DNA of 64,000 nt from Hugenholtzia roseola DSM 9546. Its GTDB lineage: Bacteria; Bacteroidota; Bacteroidia; Cytophagales; Bernardetiaceae. Below the pieces are notes generated by a model that did not search any database, was not told the origin of the DNA, and saw only the letters and a program-made list of their open reading frames with translations. A program made the position numbers and the translations under genes. Location: positions 280,660 to 344,659 of the forward strand of contig NZ_KE383879.1 of the NCBI RefSeq assembly GCF_000422585.1, in the 5' to 3' direction. Below, piece after piece: positions 33,582 through 43,223 of the stretch; position 1 is the stretch's first letter, and the number at the start of each line of letters is the position of its first letter.

Positions 33582-34386
33582 CCTCTTTTCCAAAGAAAAT
33601 TTGGGTAGTAGCCTGAAAAGATTGTGTAAAATCAGACACATAGAAAGCGTCTGCTTCCGTTTTCTCACTGCTCAAAAGTGCTTCTTCGGTCAGATAGGCT
33701 TTCAAACTTTCTGCCACAATCATAGAGCCATCTATCAAGACTACCTCCCGCCCTTGTTTTTCAAAAAAAGCGGCGATGTCATTTTTGATAAGCGGATAGT
33801 GGGTGCAGGCTAAAATCAGGGCTTGGATAGGTGCTAAGATAGGGTCGGAAAGGTAGCTTTTCACAACTTCCTTACTTACTTGGTCATTGAAAAAACCTTC
33901 CTCTATTAGGCTTGCCAAAAGGGGCGTTGCTAAGGCATGAAGCGCGATGCCTGCCTGCTTTTGCGCAATTTGCCTTTGATAGACCTGCGAATGAACTGTC
34001 TGCCTTGTGCCAATAAGTCCTACCTCGCGATTGGGAAAAGCCTTTGCCACCCACTCGACCATAGGCGTAATGACATCGATGACCTTTGCACGTGAGCCTG
34101 TGTAGGCACGCGCCAATTCCGCCGCCGCCGCCGAAGCCGAATTACAAGCAATGACAATCACCTTGCAGCCATGTGAGAGCAAAAAATCTATGGATTTAAT
34201 CACATAAGCCTGCAATGCGGCTGTTGATTTTTCGCCATAAGGCAGATGGGCAGTATCGCCAAAATAAATGAGCCGCTCTTGGGGCAATAATTCCGATATC
34301 GCCTTAGCAACCGTCATGCCACCAATGCCGCTATCGAAAACGCCAATAGGCGCGGAACGGTTTTCCGAAGAAAAAAACATTTCCAT
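33550..34386 (-). CDS. murI: glutamate racemase
   Basis: 278 residues. Makes D-glutamate for peptidoglycan. The catalytic site is visible: PIGVFDSGIGGMTVAKAI at the N terminus, VIACNSASAAA with the first catalytic Cys and ILACTHYPLI with the second. FGDTAHLPYGEKS is a further family signature. An in-frame ATG at 34431 would add 15 residues; 34386 is preferred because it leaves a short leader before the conserved strand. The 3' end overlaps the convergent hypothetical gene by 32 bp. Confidence 0.95.
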   Translation of the reverse strand: MEMFFSSENRSAPIGVFDSGIGGMTVAKAISELLPQERLIYFGDTAHLPYGEKSTAALQAYVIKSIDFLLSHGCKVIVIACNSASAAAAELARAYTGSRAKVIDVITPMVEWVAKAFPNREVGLIGTRQTVHSQVYQRQIAQKQAGIALHALATPLLASLIEEGFFNDQVSKEVVKSYLSDPILAPIQALILACTHYPLIKNDIAAFFEKQGREVVLIDGSMIVAESLKAYLTEEALLSSEKTEADAFYVSDFTQSFQATTQIFFGKEVKLALFRLWE

Positions 34387-34491
34387 GAAAAAACAAAATT
34401 TAGACTTTCTGGCAAATGAGAATCCGCTCAAATAGCATCATAACGAACAAAACGGCAAAGGACTTTCTTTATCAAATCAGAAAAAAAGCGT

Positions 34492-35199
34492 CTAACTTCT
34501 TTCTTCTATTTCCAATATCAGCCCTCTTACGATAGAAAACTGCGCTATCAAATAGGTAAGCATCACAACTACACCTGCATAGGGAATATTGATGCCATAA
34601 ACGAAAGTATCCAAAGCCAAACAGCCATCGGAGATAATAAAGAAAAATGCCCCATAATAGACCCATTTGGCACTTTGCGAAGAAACCTGCCCTGTGCGTT
34701 GCAACGCCATATAGACCATCAAGACAATAACGGCAGCATACACAAAAACGGCGATTTTCATTTCAAAACTTAGCCATGTGTATAAGTAGCCGTATAAAAT
34801 TGCGCCGCTCGCCACAAAAGGGAAAGCGTCTAATCCTATCTGACTCCAAGTGCGCCCTGACGGACTAACCACCGAACTGCGAAAAATAAAAATATAAATC
34901 AGATGCGCCACCAAAAAAGCCGACAAGCCCGCCAGAAAGAAAAGCGAATTAGTCTTATCGTATAAAAGTGCGGCATCGCCTACCCAAGCACAAAAAAGGG
35001 CAGCCAGCGTTAGGCGAAAAGTAGGATTCTTTTTGTTGTCGATTTGTACAAAAAAGAAAATCATAAGCAAGGGCATAAGCAAAGGCTTGCTCACTTGTTC
35101 GAGCCAGAAGAGTTTGGCATATTTAGAAAACAAATTAGCCAAGGTTGCTGCGCCAAAGAGTGCCAATACGAGTTTGGCTTGAGATTTTAGTTCGTCCAT
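34492..35199 (-). CDS. YhhN-family membrane protein (lysoplasmalogenase-like)
   Basis: 235 residues with about eight hydrophobic helices. The family region SKPLLMPLLMIFFFVQ and LFCAWVGDAALLY are typical of YhhN/TMEM86. TMEM86B hydrolyses lysoplasmalogens; bacterial members have shown lysoplasmalogenase activity in some species. Function here is inferred. ATG at 35199 chosen over the 35208 alternative because it leads straight into MDELKSQAKLVLALF. Single unit between murI and porQ. Confidence 0.85.
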   Translation of the reverse strand: MDELKSQAKLVLALFGAATLANLFSKYAKLFWLEQVSKPLLMPLLMIFFFVQIDNKKNPTFRLTLAALFCAWVGDAALLYDKTNSLFFLAGLSAFLVAHLIYIFIFRSSVVSPSGRTWSQIGLDAFPFVASGAILYGYLYTWLSFEMKIAVFVYAAVIVLMVYMALQRTGQVSSQSAKWVYYGAFFFIISDGCLALDTFVYGINIPYAGVVVMLTYLIAQFSIVRGLILEIEERS

Positions 35200-35299
35200 G
35201 AGGAGCAAAAGAAAAGAGTTAGGTCATTTTCAAATCATACCGCCCAAAAAAGGCTTTTGAGCAGCAAATTGGGTGCAAGATAAACAAAAAATCGCACGG

Positions 35300-36406
35300 T
35301 TAGTCTTGCGAACTTACTTTTTGTTTTTTAAAGAGTTTTTTAGCATCAAAAGTAAGCGAAATCTGATTTGCCCCTCCTGCTACGTGCAAAAGCGAGCGCG
35401 AGTAGGCAAAATCTAAATTTCGGACGCGCAAACGCATACCAAAGGAAAAACCAACCATAGCTGGACGTGCTGCCACTATCATTTCGCGCCTACGCAAAAA
35501 ATTGTAGCCAAAGCGCAAATTAAAATTTTTGTGCAAAATAAATTCCGCCCCCAAGACGAAGCGGCGCAAAATCTTATCACCTGTGCGCGTATCTACGGGA
35601 ATTTCTATGCCGTTGGGGTCTAATTGGGTATTGCGTGTAGGGTCGTTATAGACGACATTATTTCTGAAATTGTGCAGGGTAAGTGAAAAGCGGACAGGCA
35701 TTTTTTCGGGTTTGTAGGAAACGCCCAACTGTGCATCAAAAGGTGGCGTGAAGGTGCTGCTTGATGTGTAGTTTTGGTATAAAAATCCAATATTTTTCAA
35801 AACCAAGCCTACCTTTAAATCTTTTTCGGGGTGCAAAAGCGTACCTGCTATATCGAGAAAAAAGCCCCCTGCGGAAAAATTATCAATACGTGAGCCTGCC
35901 CATTTGAAGGTTGCGCCAAGTTGGTAGTTATCTATTTGATGCGATTTATGAACGGATAAGGCAAAATCGGCGGCAGAAAAATCGTTAGTAGGGTTTCCCA
36001 AAGCATCAAAGCCTGCTATTTTTCCATAGTTTAGGTATTGCAGCGAAACGCCCCAAAGCCCTATTTTGTTGGAATTGTGCGCATAAACAAGGGTAGTCTG
36101 ATTGATGCCTCCCTGAAAACCGTAATAGTTGAGGGCAAACTGATTGGCAACCTCTTTTGAAAGAAGGGCAGGATTGTGCAGAAGTACGCCTACTTCACTA
36201 TCTTGCGAACTGACATTGACTCCGCCCAAGGCAGTAGTGCGCGTGTGCAGGGGCATATTGAGGAAAGAGAAGCTACTGCGCCCCCCAAGTTGCGCCCAAA
36301 GGCTGCTTTGAGAACAGCCCAAAAACCATAGTAGTACGAGGATTTGAAAAAAAGAAAAGTTGCTTTTTTGAAAAATATGCAGAAGCGGATTTGCCGAAAT
36401 AGTCAT
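35300..36406 (-). CDS. porQ: type IX secretion system protein PorQ
   Basis: 368 residues. A signal peptide is followed by a PorV/PorQ-type outer-membrane beta-barrel. The family signature is GGRSSFSFLNMPLHTRTTALGG, with VNVSSQDSEVGVLLHNPALLS after it and beta-hairpins through to the C terminus. PorQ belongs to the T9SS attachment complex (PorU, PorV, PorQ, PorZ), which links cargo to anionic lipopolysaccharide on the cell surface. PorZ is encoded at 53875. ATG at 36406. Confidence 0.9.
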   Translation of the reverse strand: MTISANPLLHIFQKSNFSFFQILVLLWFLGCSQSSLWAQLGGRSSFSFLNMPLHTRTTALGGVNVSSQDSEVGVLLHNPALLSKEVANQFALNYYGFQGGINQTTLVYAHNSNKIGLWGVSLQYLNYGKIAGFDALGNPTNDFSAADFALSVHKSHQIDNYQLGATFKWAGSRIDNFSAGGFFLDIAGTLLHPEKDLKVGLVLKNIGFLYQNYTSSSTFTPPFDAQLGVSYKPEKMPVRFSLTLHNFRNNVVYNDPTRNTQLDPNGIEIPVDTRTGDKILRRFVLGAEFILHKNFNLRFGYNFLRRREMIVAARPAMVGFSFGMRLRVRNLDFAYSRSLLHVAGGANQISLTFDAKKLFKKQKVSSQD

Positions 36407-36481
36407 GGGCGCGAAAGGAAGGAAAAGTTAAGACTTCAAACCTAAACGCAAAGATAGTATTTTCGCTGCAAAAACGAAGTT

Positions 36482-38032
36482 TTATTCTACCTCCAAGATT
36501 TTCATTTCTACCCGCCTATTTTTTTCAGAATTGCCTGCCACTAAGGGCTTGCTGCCGCCATACGCCTTACTTACGATTCTTTCAGGCGCAATTCCTTTTC
36601 CTACCAAATAATCTACTACGGTCTGGACGCGCTTTTGCGAAAGTTCTAATTGTAGCTGCCGCACCTTTTCGTATTGTGGGTGTGAGCGCGGCAAATCGCG
36701 GTCGGTATGTCCCGAAAGCTCGATGCGTACTTTGGGGTTTTCTTTTAGAAAAACTGCCAAATCGTCTAAACCTGCCGTCTGTAAAAGGGCGTAGCTTTTG
36801 GTTTGAAAACTGATTTCATTGAGCGTAACAGTGCTACCCTTCGCCATGACCGTTTCCTTCATCTTAACCGTCTTTACTTCGGGCGCAAAAGTTTCGAGGG
36901 GCTTGACCTCGATTTCGGTAGTTTCCACTTTTTCTTCGAGTACAAAAACCTCCTCTTTTTTGGGGTCTTCTTCGTTGTTTTGTGCCAATATCGGCTCTTC
37001 TTTTTTGAATTTCATCTGAAAAAGCCCCTCTACGGCTGTTCCTATCCAAAGGGTGCTATCGCTATCGATGGCTACGGCAGTGGCACTTTTGGCTTTTAGG
37101 TCGGAATTGTTCTCATCATAAAAAAACCATTCGCCGCCTCGCGAAAGAGCCATGCCCTTTCCTGCTACCCAAATATCGCCGCTTGCCAAGACTAAGACAT
37201 CATTAAAGCGGAAGTCGCTGGCGCGGGTAATGCGCTTTGCCATGCGATACATCTGCTGATTACAGGCAAAATATTGCTTTCCCTTTCTATCCACTGCCGT
37301 AACGCAGACGTTTCCCTTTTCGTCGGCTTCAATCGAGATAATATTATCCTCGCCATAACCCGATACAACATCATAGGTATCCTTCATCTTGCCGTTCTGA
37401 ATGGTGAACATGCCCTTGCTTGTGCCTACCCAAATTTCGCCGTTTGGGGCAGCATAGACGGCGTTAAATTCGTCGGTATAAATATTTTCATCAAATTTTT
37501 GGTCGTAAAGGGTCTTTTTGCCATTTTTGGCGATTTGCCACAACCCTCCTTCTTGTGTCGCAACCCAAACGCCGCCTTGTTTATCTACCGAAACGGCTTT
37601 GATATAAAAATTGCGATTGCTAAAAGTGGGAATTTCTACGTGCGAAACATACTCGCCATAACTATCTAATTGTACCACACTGACAATGTCATTTGAATAC
37701 GAACCCAACCAAATATTGCCGTTAGGCGCAATCGCAATCGAGCTAACCTTGTGAATAAGCGTATCAAAGGTATTGGGGTTTTCGAAGGTGCGCCAAGTGC
37801 TATCGGCATAAAAAGCCACAAAGCCATTTTCTGTGCCTATCCATTTGGTATTGTGCTTATCTACCGCCAAACAGTTGATTCTGCCTTTGGGAATGGGCGT
37901 AACTTCGGGTAAATGCTGCCTAAATTCGGCAGGCGGCGCAGGATTTTCGTCTTTTTGCGCCCAAAGGGTAGGGCAGGCAAAAAGAGCCAAAAGGCTCAAG
38001 AGGATAAAAAATGGATTGGGTCTTGTTTGCAT
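36482..38032 (-). CDS. exported propeller-OmpA fusion protein
   Basis: 516 residues. Signal peptide (MQTRPNPFFILLSLLALFACPTLWAQ), then a beta-propeller of two-component-regulator-type repeats (about 45-330), each with WIGT, WVAT or IWVGTSKG strands. A charged, Glu-rich linker (EEDPKKEEVFVLEEKVETTEIEVKP) leads to a C-terminal OmpA domain (about 405-516) with VRIELSGHTDRDLPRSHPQY and SKAYGGSKPLVAGNSEKNRRVEMKI. OmpA domains bind peptidoglycan, so the propeller is likely held in the periplasm against the cell wall. ATG 38032 chosen over a TTG 9 bp upstream. Confidence 0.88.
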   Translation of the reverse strand: MQTRPNPFFILLSLLALFACPTLWAQKDENPAPPAEFRQHLPEVTPIPKGRINCLAVDKHNTKWIGTENGFVAFYADSTWRTFENPNTFDTLIHKVSSIAIAPNGNIWLGSYSNDIVSVVQLDSYGEYVSHVEIPTFSNRNFYIKAVSVDKQGGVWVATQEGGLWQIAKNGKKTLYDQKFDENIYTDEFNAVYAAPNGEIWVGTSKGMFTIQNGKMKDTYDVVSGYGEDNIISIEADEKGNVCVTAVDRKGKQYFACNQQMYRMAKRITRASDFRFNDVLVLASGDIWVAGKGMALSRGGEWFFYDENNSDLKAKSATAVAIDSDSTLWIGTAVEGLFQMKFKKEEPILAQNNEEDPKKEEVFVLEEKVETTEIEVKPLETFAPEVKTVKMKETVMAKGSTVTLNEISFQTKSYALLQTAGLDDLAVFLKENPKVRIELSGHTDRDLPRSHPQYEKVRQLQLELSQKRVQTVVDYLVGKGIAPERIVSKAYGGSKPLVAGNSEKNRRVEMKILEVE

Positions 38033-38126
38033 ATTTGCCAAAAAGTTAGGAATTGATGCTGAATTGCCGCTTTTGAAAGTGGGAGGGTTGGAAAGTGGTA
38101 TAGAAAACAGTTTGTTTTTAACCCTA

Positions 38127-40865
38127 TTAAGATTCCGTTTTGGTGTCTTTTTTGAGCCTAATTTCCTCTACCTCATCGCGTTCGAGGTAGGAAATATCAA
38201 AGATAAAGAAATCTATAAAAGATTTTCCTTCGTAAGTAATGGAACGCCCATGCTCCCATACCCATTTGGGCTGCCCATTTTTAGGAAGAAGGCGATAAGA
38301 GATGTAGTAGGGTTCGCCTATGGCAAGTTTGTCTGCTACGGCTTCATTGACTAAGGGGATGTCTTCGGGGTGCATAAAATCGGCAAAACCACGCGCCTCG
38401 ATTTCGGCTTTCGAATAGCCCAAAATTTCCTCTGCGCGTTGATTGACGTGAAACATGGTATAACTTTCATCATTGTAACAACGCGCAATAATGGCAGGCG
38501 AAGTATCCAAAAGGTGCATCAGCGAAAGCATCTTGTCGGTGCTTTTTTCCAATTCTTGTGCCTTTACTTCCGAATCTTCCTGCATCTGTTGTAGCATTTC
38601 CATGCTTACGCGCATTTCCTCTTCCTGCGCCTGCATTTGGGAAACAAATTCTTCCATGTCCTTTGCCTGCTCTATCATTGGGGTTACATCATAGCAAAGC
38701 AAAATGACTTTGATTACTTTTCCTTCTTCGTCTAAAACGGACGTATAAGAGCCTTTGAGGTATTTTTTAGTGCCATCTTTCGCCACTCTTTGAAACTCGC
38801 CCTCTACCGAATCGCCTTCGGAGAGCCTGCGCCAGCCTTCTTTATACAAGGGACTTTCCATGATGTGTGGCGGCGTGATAATGTGGTGGTCAGCCCCTAC
38901 TAATTCTTTGGCATTATAGCCCAAGATGCTACAAAAAACGGGATTGACCGATACAAAATAGCCATCTTTGTCAAATTCTGCCATCGCAATCGAGGCATTG
39001 ATGGCGCGTAGCTGTTCGCTGGCATTTTTATTGGCTTGGGAGGCACGATTTCGCGCCTTTTCGGTTTCTTGTAAAAGGCGTTTGAGGCGTTTGTCTTGTT
39101 TTACCTGTCGGGAAACATCAAAAGCTATGACGATAACCTTGCGCGTATTTTCGTCCTCGTCTAATACGGGTGCGAAAGTCGCATTTGCCCAAAAGTCTAT
39201 CCCGTCCGACTTAGAGGCTTGGAAAGTGCATTGTGCCACCTGCCCCAATCGCGCCACTTCCCAATTTTCTAAAAGTGCCGTTGCCTGCCCAAAAAGCTCC
39301 CTCAAATTTTTACCCAACGCCTCGTCGGGTTTGATTTTGAGCGTTTCGGCAAACTTCGGATTCGCAAAAACGATACGCCCCGTTGCATCTGTTTCGAAGA
39401 CCAAAGCCGATTGATTGAGAGCTTCTACCTGCGCGGCTAATTCATTTTTGATGAGTTCGGTCTGCTGCATCTGACGCGCCAATTCTTCTTGGGTAGTAGA
39501 AAGTTCTTCTACATTTTGGCGCATCTCCTCTTCTTGTGCGCGTAGCTGTTCGGTAAATTCTTGCGTTTCGCGCAAAAGTATTTCGTTGGCAGTTTTGGCA
39601 CGCAAAGCCAAAAGTGTAGCCGCAATGCGCTCGGAAATTTCTTCTAAAAAGTGTTTTTCGAAATCTTTGAGGTAGTGCATCGAGGCAATTTCAAGTACGC
39701 CGACCAGACTCCCTTTTAGATGCAAAGGAATGACTATCAGGCTTTTAGGGGGAGCTTGCCCTAAACCCGATTTGATATAAAAATAATTGTCAGGCACTTG
39801 TTCTAAATAGGCGGTCTTGCAGGTCTTCCCCACCTGACCGATAAGCCCTTCGCCCAATCCTACTTCCGAATCCAAGATTCTCTCTGTGCCAAAGGCAAAA
39901 GTGGCGGCGGTTTTGAGATAGCGCACCTGTGTATTTTCGTCCGTTTCTAAAAGAAAAATCGAACCCTGCTGTGCGTGCAAGTATTTAATTGTTTCTTTCA
40001 AAACCTTTTCTACCAACTCTGCCACGGTATCACTGCTGACCGAAACACTGCTAATGAGGGCAATGCCGTCGCTGTGCCACTTTACGGCTCTTTCCTTTTC
40101 TACAAACTGCCGCAAATTGTCGCGCATATCGAGCAAGGCTGCCCCGATTGCGTCATTTTCTTTGGGTTGAAACTGCTGATAGAGGTCGCCTTTGGCTATC
40201 TGTTCGGCGATTTTGATGTTGTCTTCTATATTGAGCTGTTCGTACAAATAAATGCGATTTTGAGCGTTTTTTTCGGTCTGTGCTTCTAAATATCGTGCAA
40301 AAACGACACAACAAGCAAACTGCAAAGCCCCCATGAGCGTGCCTAAAAAGCCCAAAAGCCAAGCGCGGTCTTTGTCGCCCCAATCGGCTACATCTAAAAA
40401 GTAATAACGCAACCCCTGATAGTCTAATTCTACTATCAAAAGAAAACAAATAACAGAATAAAGCCCTGTAATAGTTGCAAAAACGGCTATCAAACGCCAA
40501 TTTTGGTACAAAACCAAAAGGCTCATGGTGATAAATAGCGAAAAATGGACGTAAAACGCGCCCTGCATTTGCACCATAAAAAGGATAGAAAACATTGCCA
40601 AAATACTACTCAATAGGTAGCGTAAGTCGGCGGCATTGACAAACTTCTTACCCAAATAGTAGCCAATCCACAAGCCGCCACTGATAAGTAGCAGATACCA
40701 CTCCCATTCTTCCCGATAAAAGAAAGAAAGGATAATGCTAAAAGCCACATAGCTACCCAAAATGCTTTCCATAAGCCTATCCACGCGCTCATAGACCTCG
40801 TCTTTGAACGCCTGCATTTTTTCCAGCGAAGGCTTAAAATCCTCTACCCGAATGTATTTTTTCAT
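38127..40865 (-). CDS. membrane GAF/triple-PAS sensor without visible output domain
   Basis: 912 residues. Five or six membrane helices (about 35-200), a HAMP-like linker (EQIAKGDLYQQFQPKENDAIGAALLDMRDN), a GAF domain (about 255-415), a coiled coil (about 425-475, EEMRQNVEELSTTQEELARQ), and three PAS domains (about 475-590, 620-735, 785-900), the second and third separated by another coiled coil (MQAQEEEMRVSMEMLQQMQEDSE). It ends directly after the third PAS (SIT..FIDFFIFDISYLERDEVEEIRLKKDTKTES), with no kinase, GGDEF or phosphatase domain. Signalling would need a partner. Confidence 0.88.
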   Translation of the reverse strand: MKKYIRVEDFKPSLEKMQAFKDEVYERVDRLMESILGSYVAFSIILSFFYREEWEWYLLLISGGLWIGYYLGKKFVNAADLRYLLSSILAMFSILFMVQMQGAFYVHFSLFITMSLLVLYQNWRLIAVFATITGLYSVICFLLIVELDYQGLRYYFLDVADWGDKDRAWLLGFLGTLMGALQFACCVVFARYLEAQTEKNAQNRIYLYEQLNIEDNIKIAEQIAKGDLYQQFQPKENDAIGAALLDMRDNLRQFVEKERAVKWHSDGIALISSVSVSSDTVAELVEKVLKETIKYLHAQQGSIFLLETDENTQVRYLKTAATFAFGTERILDSEVGLGEGLIGQVGKTCKTAYLEQVPDNYFYIKSGLGQAPPKSLIVIPLHLKGSLVGVLEIASMHYLKDFEKHFLEEISERIAATLLALRAKTANEILLRETQEFTEQLRAQEEEMRQNVEELSTTQEELARQMQQTELIKNELAAQVEALNQSALVFETDATGRIVFANPKFAETLKIKPDEALGKNLRELFGQATALLENWEVARLGQVAQCTFQASKSDGIDFWANATFAPVLDEDENTRKVIVIAFDVSRQVKQDKRLKRLLQETEKARNRASQANKNASEQLRAINASIAMAEFDKDGYFVSVNPVFCSILGYNAKELVGADHHIITPPHIMESPLYKEGWRRLSEGDSVEGEFQRVAKDGTKKYLKGSYTSVLDEEGKVIKVILLCYDVTPMIEQAKDMEEFVSQMQAQEEEMRVSMEMLQQMQEDSEVKAQELEKSTDKMLSLMHLLDTSPAIIARCYNDESYTMFHVNQRAEEILGYSKAEIEARGFADFMHPEDIPLVNEAVADKLAIGEPYYISYRLLPKNGQPKWVWEHGRSITYEGKSFIDFFIFDISYLERDEVEEIRLKKDTKTES

Positions 40866-41118
40866 ACCTCAAAATCATACCCCAAAATCCTGCCCAAACC
40901 GTAGGCTTTCTAAAAAGGCTTCGTTTTGGTAGTAAAAAATACCAAAACACAAACGGCATGGGACAACTCTATTTCTATAAAACCGCGCCTTTTTTGGGAG
41001 GCAGGCGGCTACAAGCCCCCAAATTAGTGTTTTTTTTCAAAACGCCCAACCTTTGGCAGGCTTAATCGCAGAAAGCAGGATTTTTTTTTCAAAAATCGCT
41101 TCAAGATGAGCCAAAAAG

Positions 41119-41271
41119 CTAAAAACCCACCTGTTTCATCTTGCGCTTGTACTCTTTTTTACCCACATGGCAGGCAGCTTTTTGGCAGCTACTTGTTAGG
41201 AAAAGTCCTACTAAAAACATAGCCAATAACGAAAAAGCATAAAGACGATTTGAAAAAAGTGTTGTTTTCAT
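41119..41271 (-). CDS. small lipoprotein, hypothetical
   Basis: 50 residues. Signal segment RLYAFSLLAMFLVGLFLTSSC with a lipobox-like TSSC, so Cys30 would be lipidated. The short mature tail (QKAACHVGKKEYKRKMKQVGF) is basic. A longer frame extends upstream to 41394, but the ATG at 41271 precedes the signal. Function unknown; the size is below usual calling limits. Confidence 0.5.
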   Translation of the reverse strand: MKTTLFSNRLYAFSLLAMFLVGLFLTSSCQKAACHVGKKEYKRKMKQVGF

Positions 41272-41411
41272 AAAAATATTTTTGGTAATGCCTACTAATT
41301 TTTTTGTTCGGAATAGAAAATCCGAAAAATTTTCAACCTTTTTAACACAAACGCAGAAAGGACTAAGAAGTTGTATCAAGACAAGGTCTTGCAACGCGCT
41401 ATTTTTCCTTA

Positions 41412-41489
41412 TTTAGTCTGAAAGTTCTTTTTATTTCAAAAAAACTTGGGACAAGACAACGTCCTGCCCCTATCTCAAAAAATTTAACT
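41412..41489. repeat. decayed copy of the dispersed palindromic element
   Basis: TTAGTCTGAAAGTTCTTTTT, ATTTCAA, GGGACAAGACAACGTCCTG and AAAAATTTAAC follow the internal order of copies B and C with several changes. A CAAGAC-AAG-GTCTTG palindrome lies just upstream (about 41378-41392). Confidence 0.5.
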
Positions 41490-41490
41490 T

Positions 41491-42564
41491 TTATTTCAAA
41501 ATCTTTTCTACATAGTCGGAATTGAGCAGGCGCAGCGCACCCATGTATTTCAAATCAAAACTAATTAAATCGCCTACTTTGTATTCTTTTTCGCTATTTT
41601 CAAGGTCTATCACAATCATATCCGAACTTGCCCCAACAATTTTCAAGTTTTTGTCTTCGGGAAGCAGAAAATCGGGCTGTGCTACATCTAAAACGCCAAT
41701 GTCTATGATGGCACGCTTGGCAGTTTTGCCGTAATCGTCTTGACAGACCTCAAACATTTCACCCGAAGGATTGACCGCCATCACGCCTATCGGCACTTTG
41801 GGTTTTTCCTGAATTTCTATAATTTCGGCAAAAAGTTTCATGGTATAACTACTCATTCCTTCAATCGTTTTATTTTCTAATAAATCGTTTCCGAAAAAAA
41901 GCGTTTCACCCATTCTAAAATGATTGATACCTTTGGGCAACTGTTTTTTGAGCAGAAGCGGCAAAACAACCGAAGTTCCGCCCGTAACCCAAGGAATCTC
42001 GCGCTGAAAACGCGCCTCGATGAGCTGTTTGTAGAGGCTTAATTGAATGAGTTTGTCAGTAGAAGGCAATACACCATTCAAACAGTTTAAATTTGTTCCT
42101 ATTCCTGAAATTTTAATGTTAGGCAGTCTGAAAATAGAGTCGTAGAAATTTATCAAGTCGTCGCCCATGATGCCCTCGCGCAGGTCACCCAATTCTATCA
42201 TAATGATAATTTTGTGCAGTTTCTTTTGTCGGGTCGCCTCCTCTGAAAGCCAACAAATTGTTTTATATTCTGTATTAAAACTTACATCAGCATACTTTAC
42301 TACCTGCCGAATATTTCGCTTCGAAGGGGGCTTGATATAAACCGTTTGCACTTCGGGCGCAAGTTGTTTGATTTTTTTGAGATTGCTCACACGCGAATCG
42401 CAAATTTCGCGGATTCCCAGCCCGACTAATTCCTTCAAATACATTTCATTGCCACAGAGCAGTTTCGAAACTATCGCCCACTCTATATTAGCTTGTTGAA
42501 ATTGTGTATTTAGAAAGTTGAAATTTTGGGAAAGTTTATCAGAATAAAGTTCTAAAAAAGCCAT
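41491..42564 (-). CDS. alanine/ornithine racemase family PLP-dependent enzyme
   Basis: 357 residues. A type III fold (TIM-barrel) PLP enzyme: the PLP Lys lies in IEWAIVSKLLCGNEMYLKEL near the N terminus, and IGTNLNCLNG and MGETLFFGNDLL are typical of the YhfX/Orr group instead of classical Alr. Orr racemises ornithine; the group also has alanine-like members. The substrate cannot be fixed here. The ATG at 42564 begins MAFLELYSDKLSQNFN, which fits the family start, so the upstream in-frame ATG is not used. A GNAT gene lies 65 bp upstream. Confidence 0.85.
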   Translation of the reverse strand: MAFLELYSDKLSQNFNFLNTQFQQANIEWAIVSKLLCGNEMYLKELVGLGIREICDSRVSNLKKIKQLAPEVQTVYIKPPSKRNIRQVVKYADVSFNTEYKTICWLSEEATRQKKLHKIIIMIELGDLREGIMGDDLINFYDSIFRLPNIKISGIGTNLNCLNGVLPSTDKLIQLSLYKQLIEARFQREIPWVTGGTSVVLPLLLKKQLPKGINHFRMGETLFFGNDLLENKTIEGMSSYTMKLFAEIIEIQEKPKVPIGVMAVNPSGEMFEVCQDDYGKTAKRAIIDIGVLDVAQPDFLLPEDKNLKIVGASSDMIVIDLENSEKEYKVGDLISFDLKYMGALRLLNSDYVEKILK

Positions 42565-42629
42565 GCTTATTTTTTTTAGTAAGAAAATAGTTTTTAAGTC
42601 ATAAGACTTAGAAAAACAAATGGACAACC

Positions 42630-43079
42630 TTAGCGTTTGAGTCGCATTTCCAAATAAGGCGTTTCGAAGCCCAATTTTTCATACAGAAAACGCGCAGGAT
42701 TGTTTTTTTCTACATGCAAGGCAATGTCGCCTTCTGTGTGCGCTAAGGCATGCAGCATCATTTTTTTGCCAAAACCTTTTCCTCTAAACTGCTGATTGAT
42801 AGCAATATAGACCAAAATATTTTCGGGAATGTAGCCCTGCATACCTGTCTGATTGGTAACGACAACGCCCAAAACTACCTGTCTTTCGGTATCCGATTCG
42901 GAAAAGCCCACATGCACTGCGCCCCCTCTTTCTGGCGCAAAAGCATAGCGCAAGCATTTGGCGATGTCCTCTTTTTTGTCGCCATATTGGTCAAGATTTT
43001 TATATAAAAAATCAACTATTTCGGAAAAAGAGAAATACTGCTCCATCTCTTTTTGGGCATGGAAGGTAAGAATTTTCAT
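42630..43079 (-). CDS. GNAT family N-acetyltransferase
   Basis: 149 residues with one GNAT domain: VVLGVVVTNQTG (beta3-4), the acyl-CoA loop INQQFRGKGFGKKMMLHAL and a final ALHVEKNNPARFLYEKLGFE. The substrate is unknown. It may share a transcript with the racemase downstream, which would suggest an amino-acid-related substrate (inference). Confidence 0.9.
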   Translation of the reverse strand: MKILTFHAQKEMEQYFSFSEIVDFLYKNLDQYGDKKEDIAKCLRYAFAPERGGAVHVGFSESDTERQVVLGVVVTNQTGMQGYIPENILVYIAINQQFRGKGFGKKMMLHALAHTEGDIALHVEKNNPARFLYEKLGFETPYLEMRLKR

Positions 43080-43112
43080 AAATTGTGTATTTTTTTAAAT
43101 ATTGAAATCGCT

Positions 43113-43155
43113 AAAAAAGCTACCTTTTCAGGCAGCCCTGTCGTTTTTAGCTTTT
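43113..43155 (-). terminator. terminator of arsenic operon 2
   Basis: On the minus strand AAAAGCTA (43155-43148) and TAGCTTTT (43122-43115) form an 8-bp stem with a T-run after it. The arm spacing (25 nt) is large. Confidence 0.55.
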
Positions 43156-43223
43156 GGAAGGCACAAAGGTACAAAAGAAAGAAGGGAAAGACAAAGAAAG
43201 CTAATTTTTTATACTAAAAACAA

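Noticed and set aside
40866-41118. intergenic ORF of 35 codons on the plus strand
   Set aside because: Too short, no conserved features, and no promoter.
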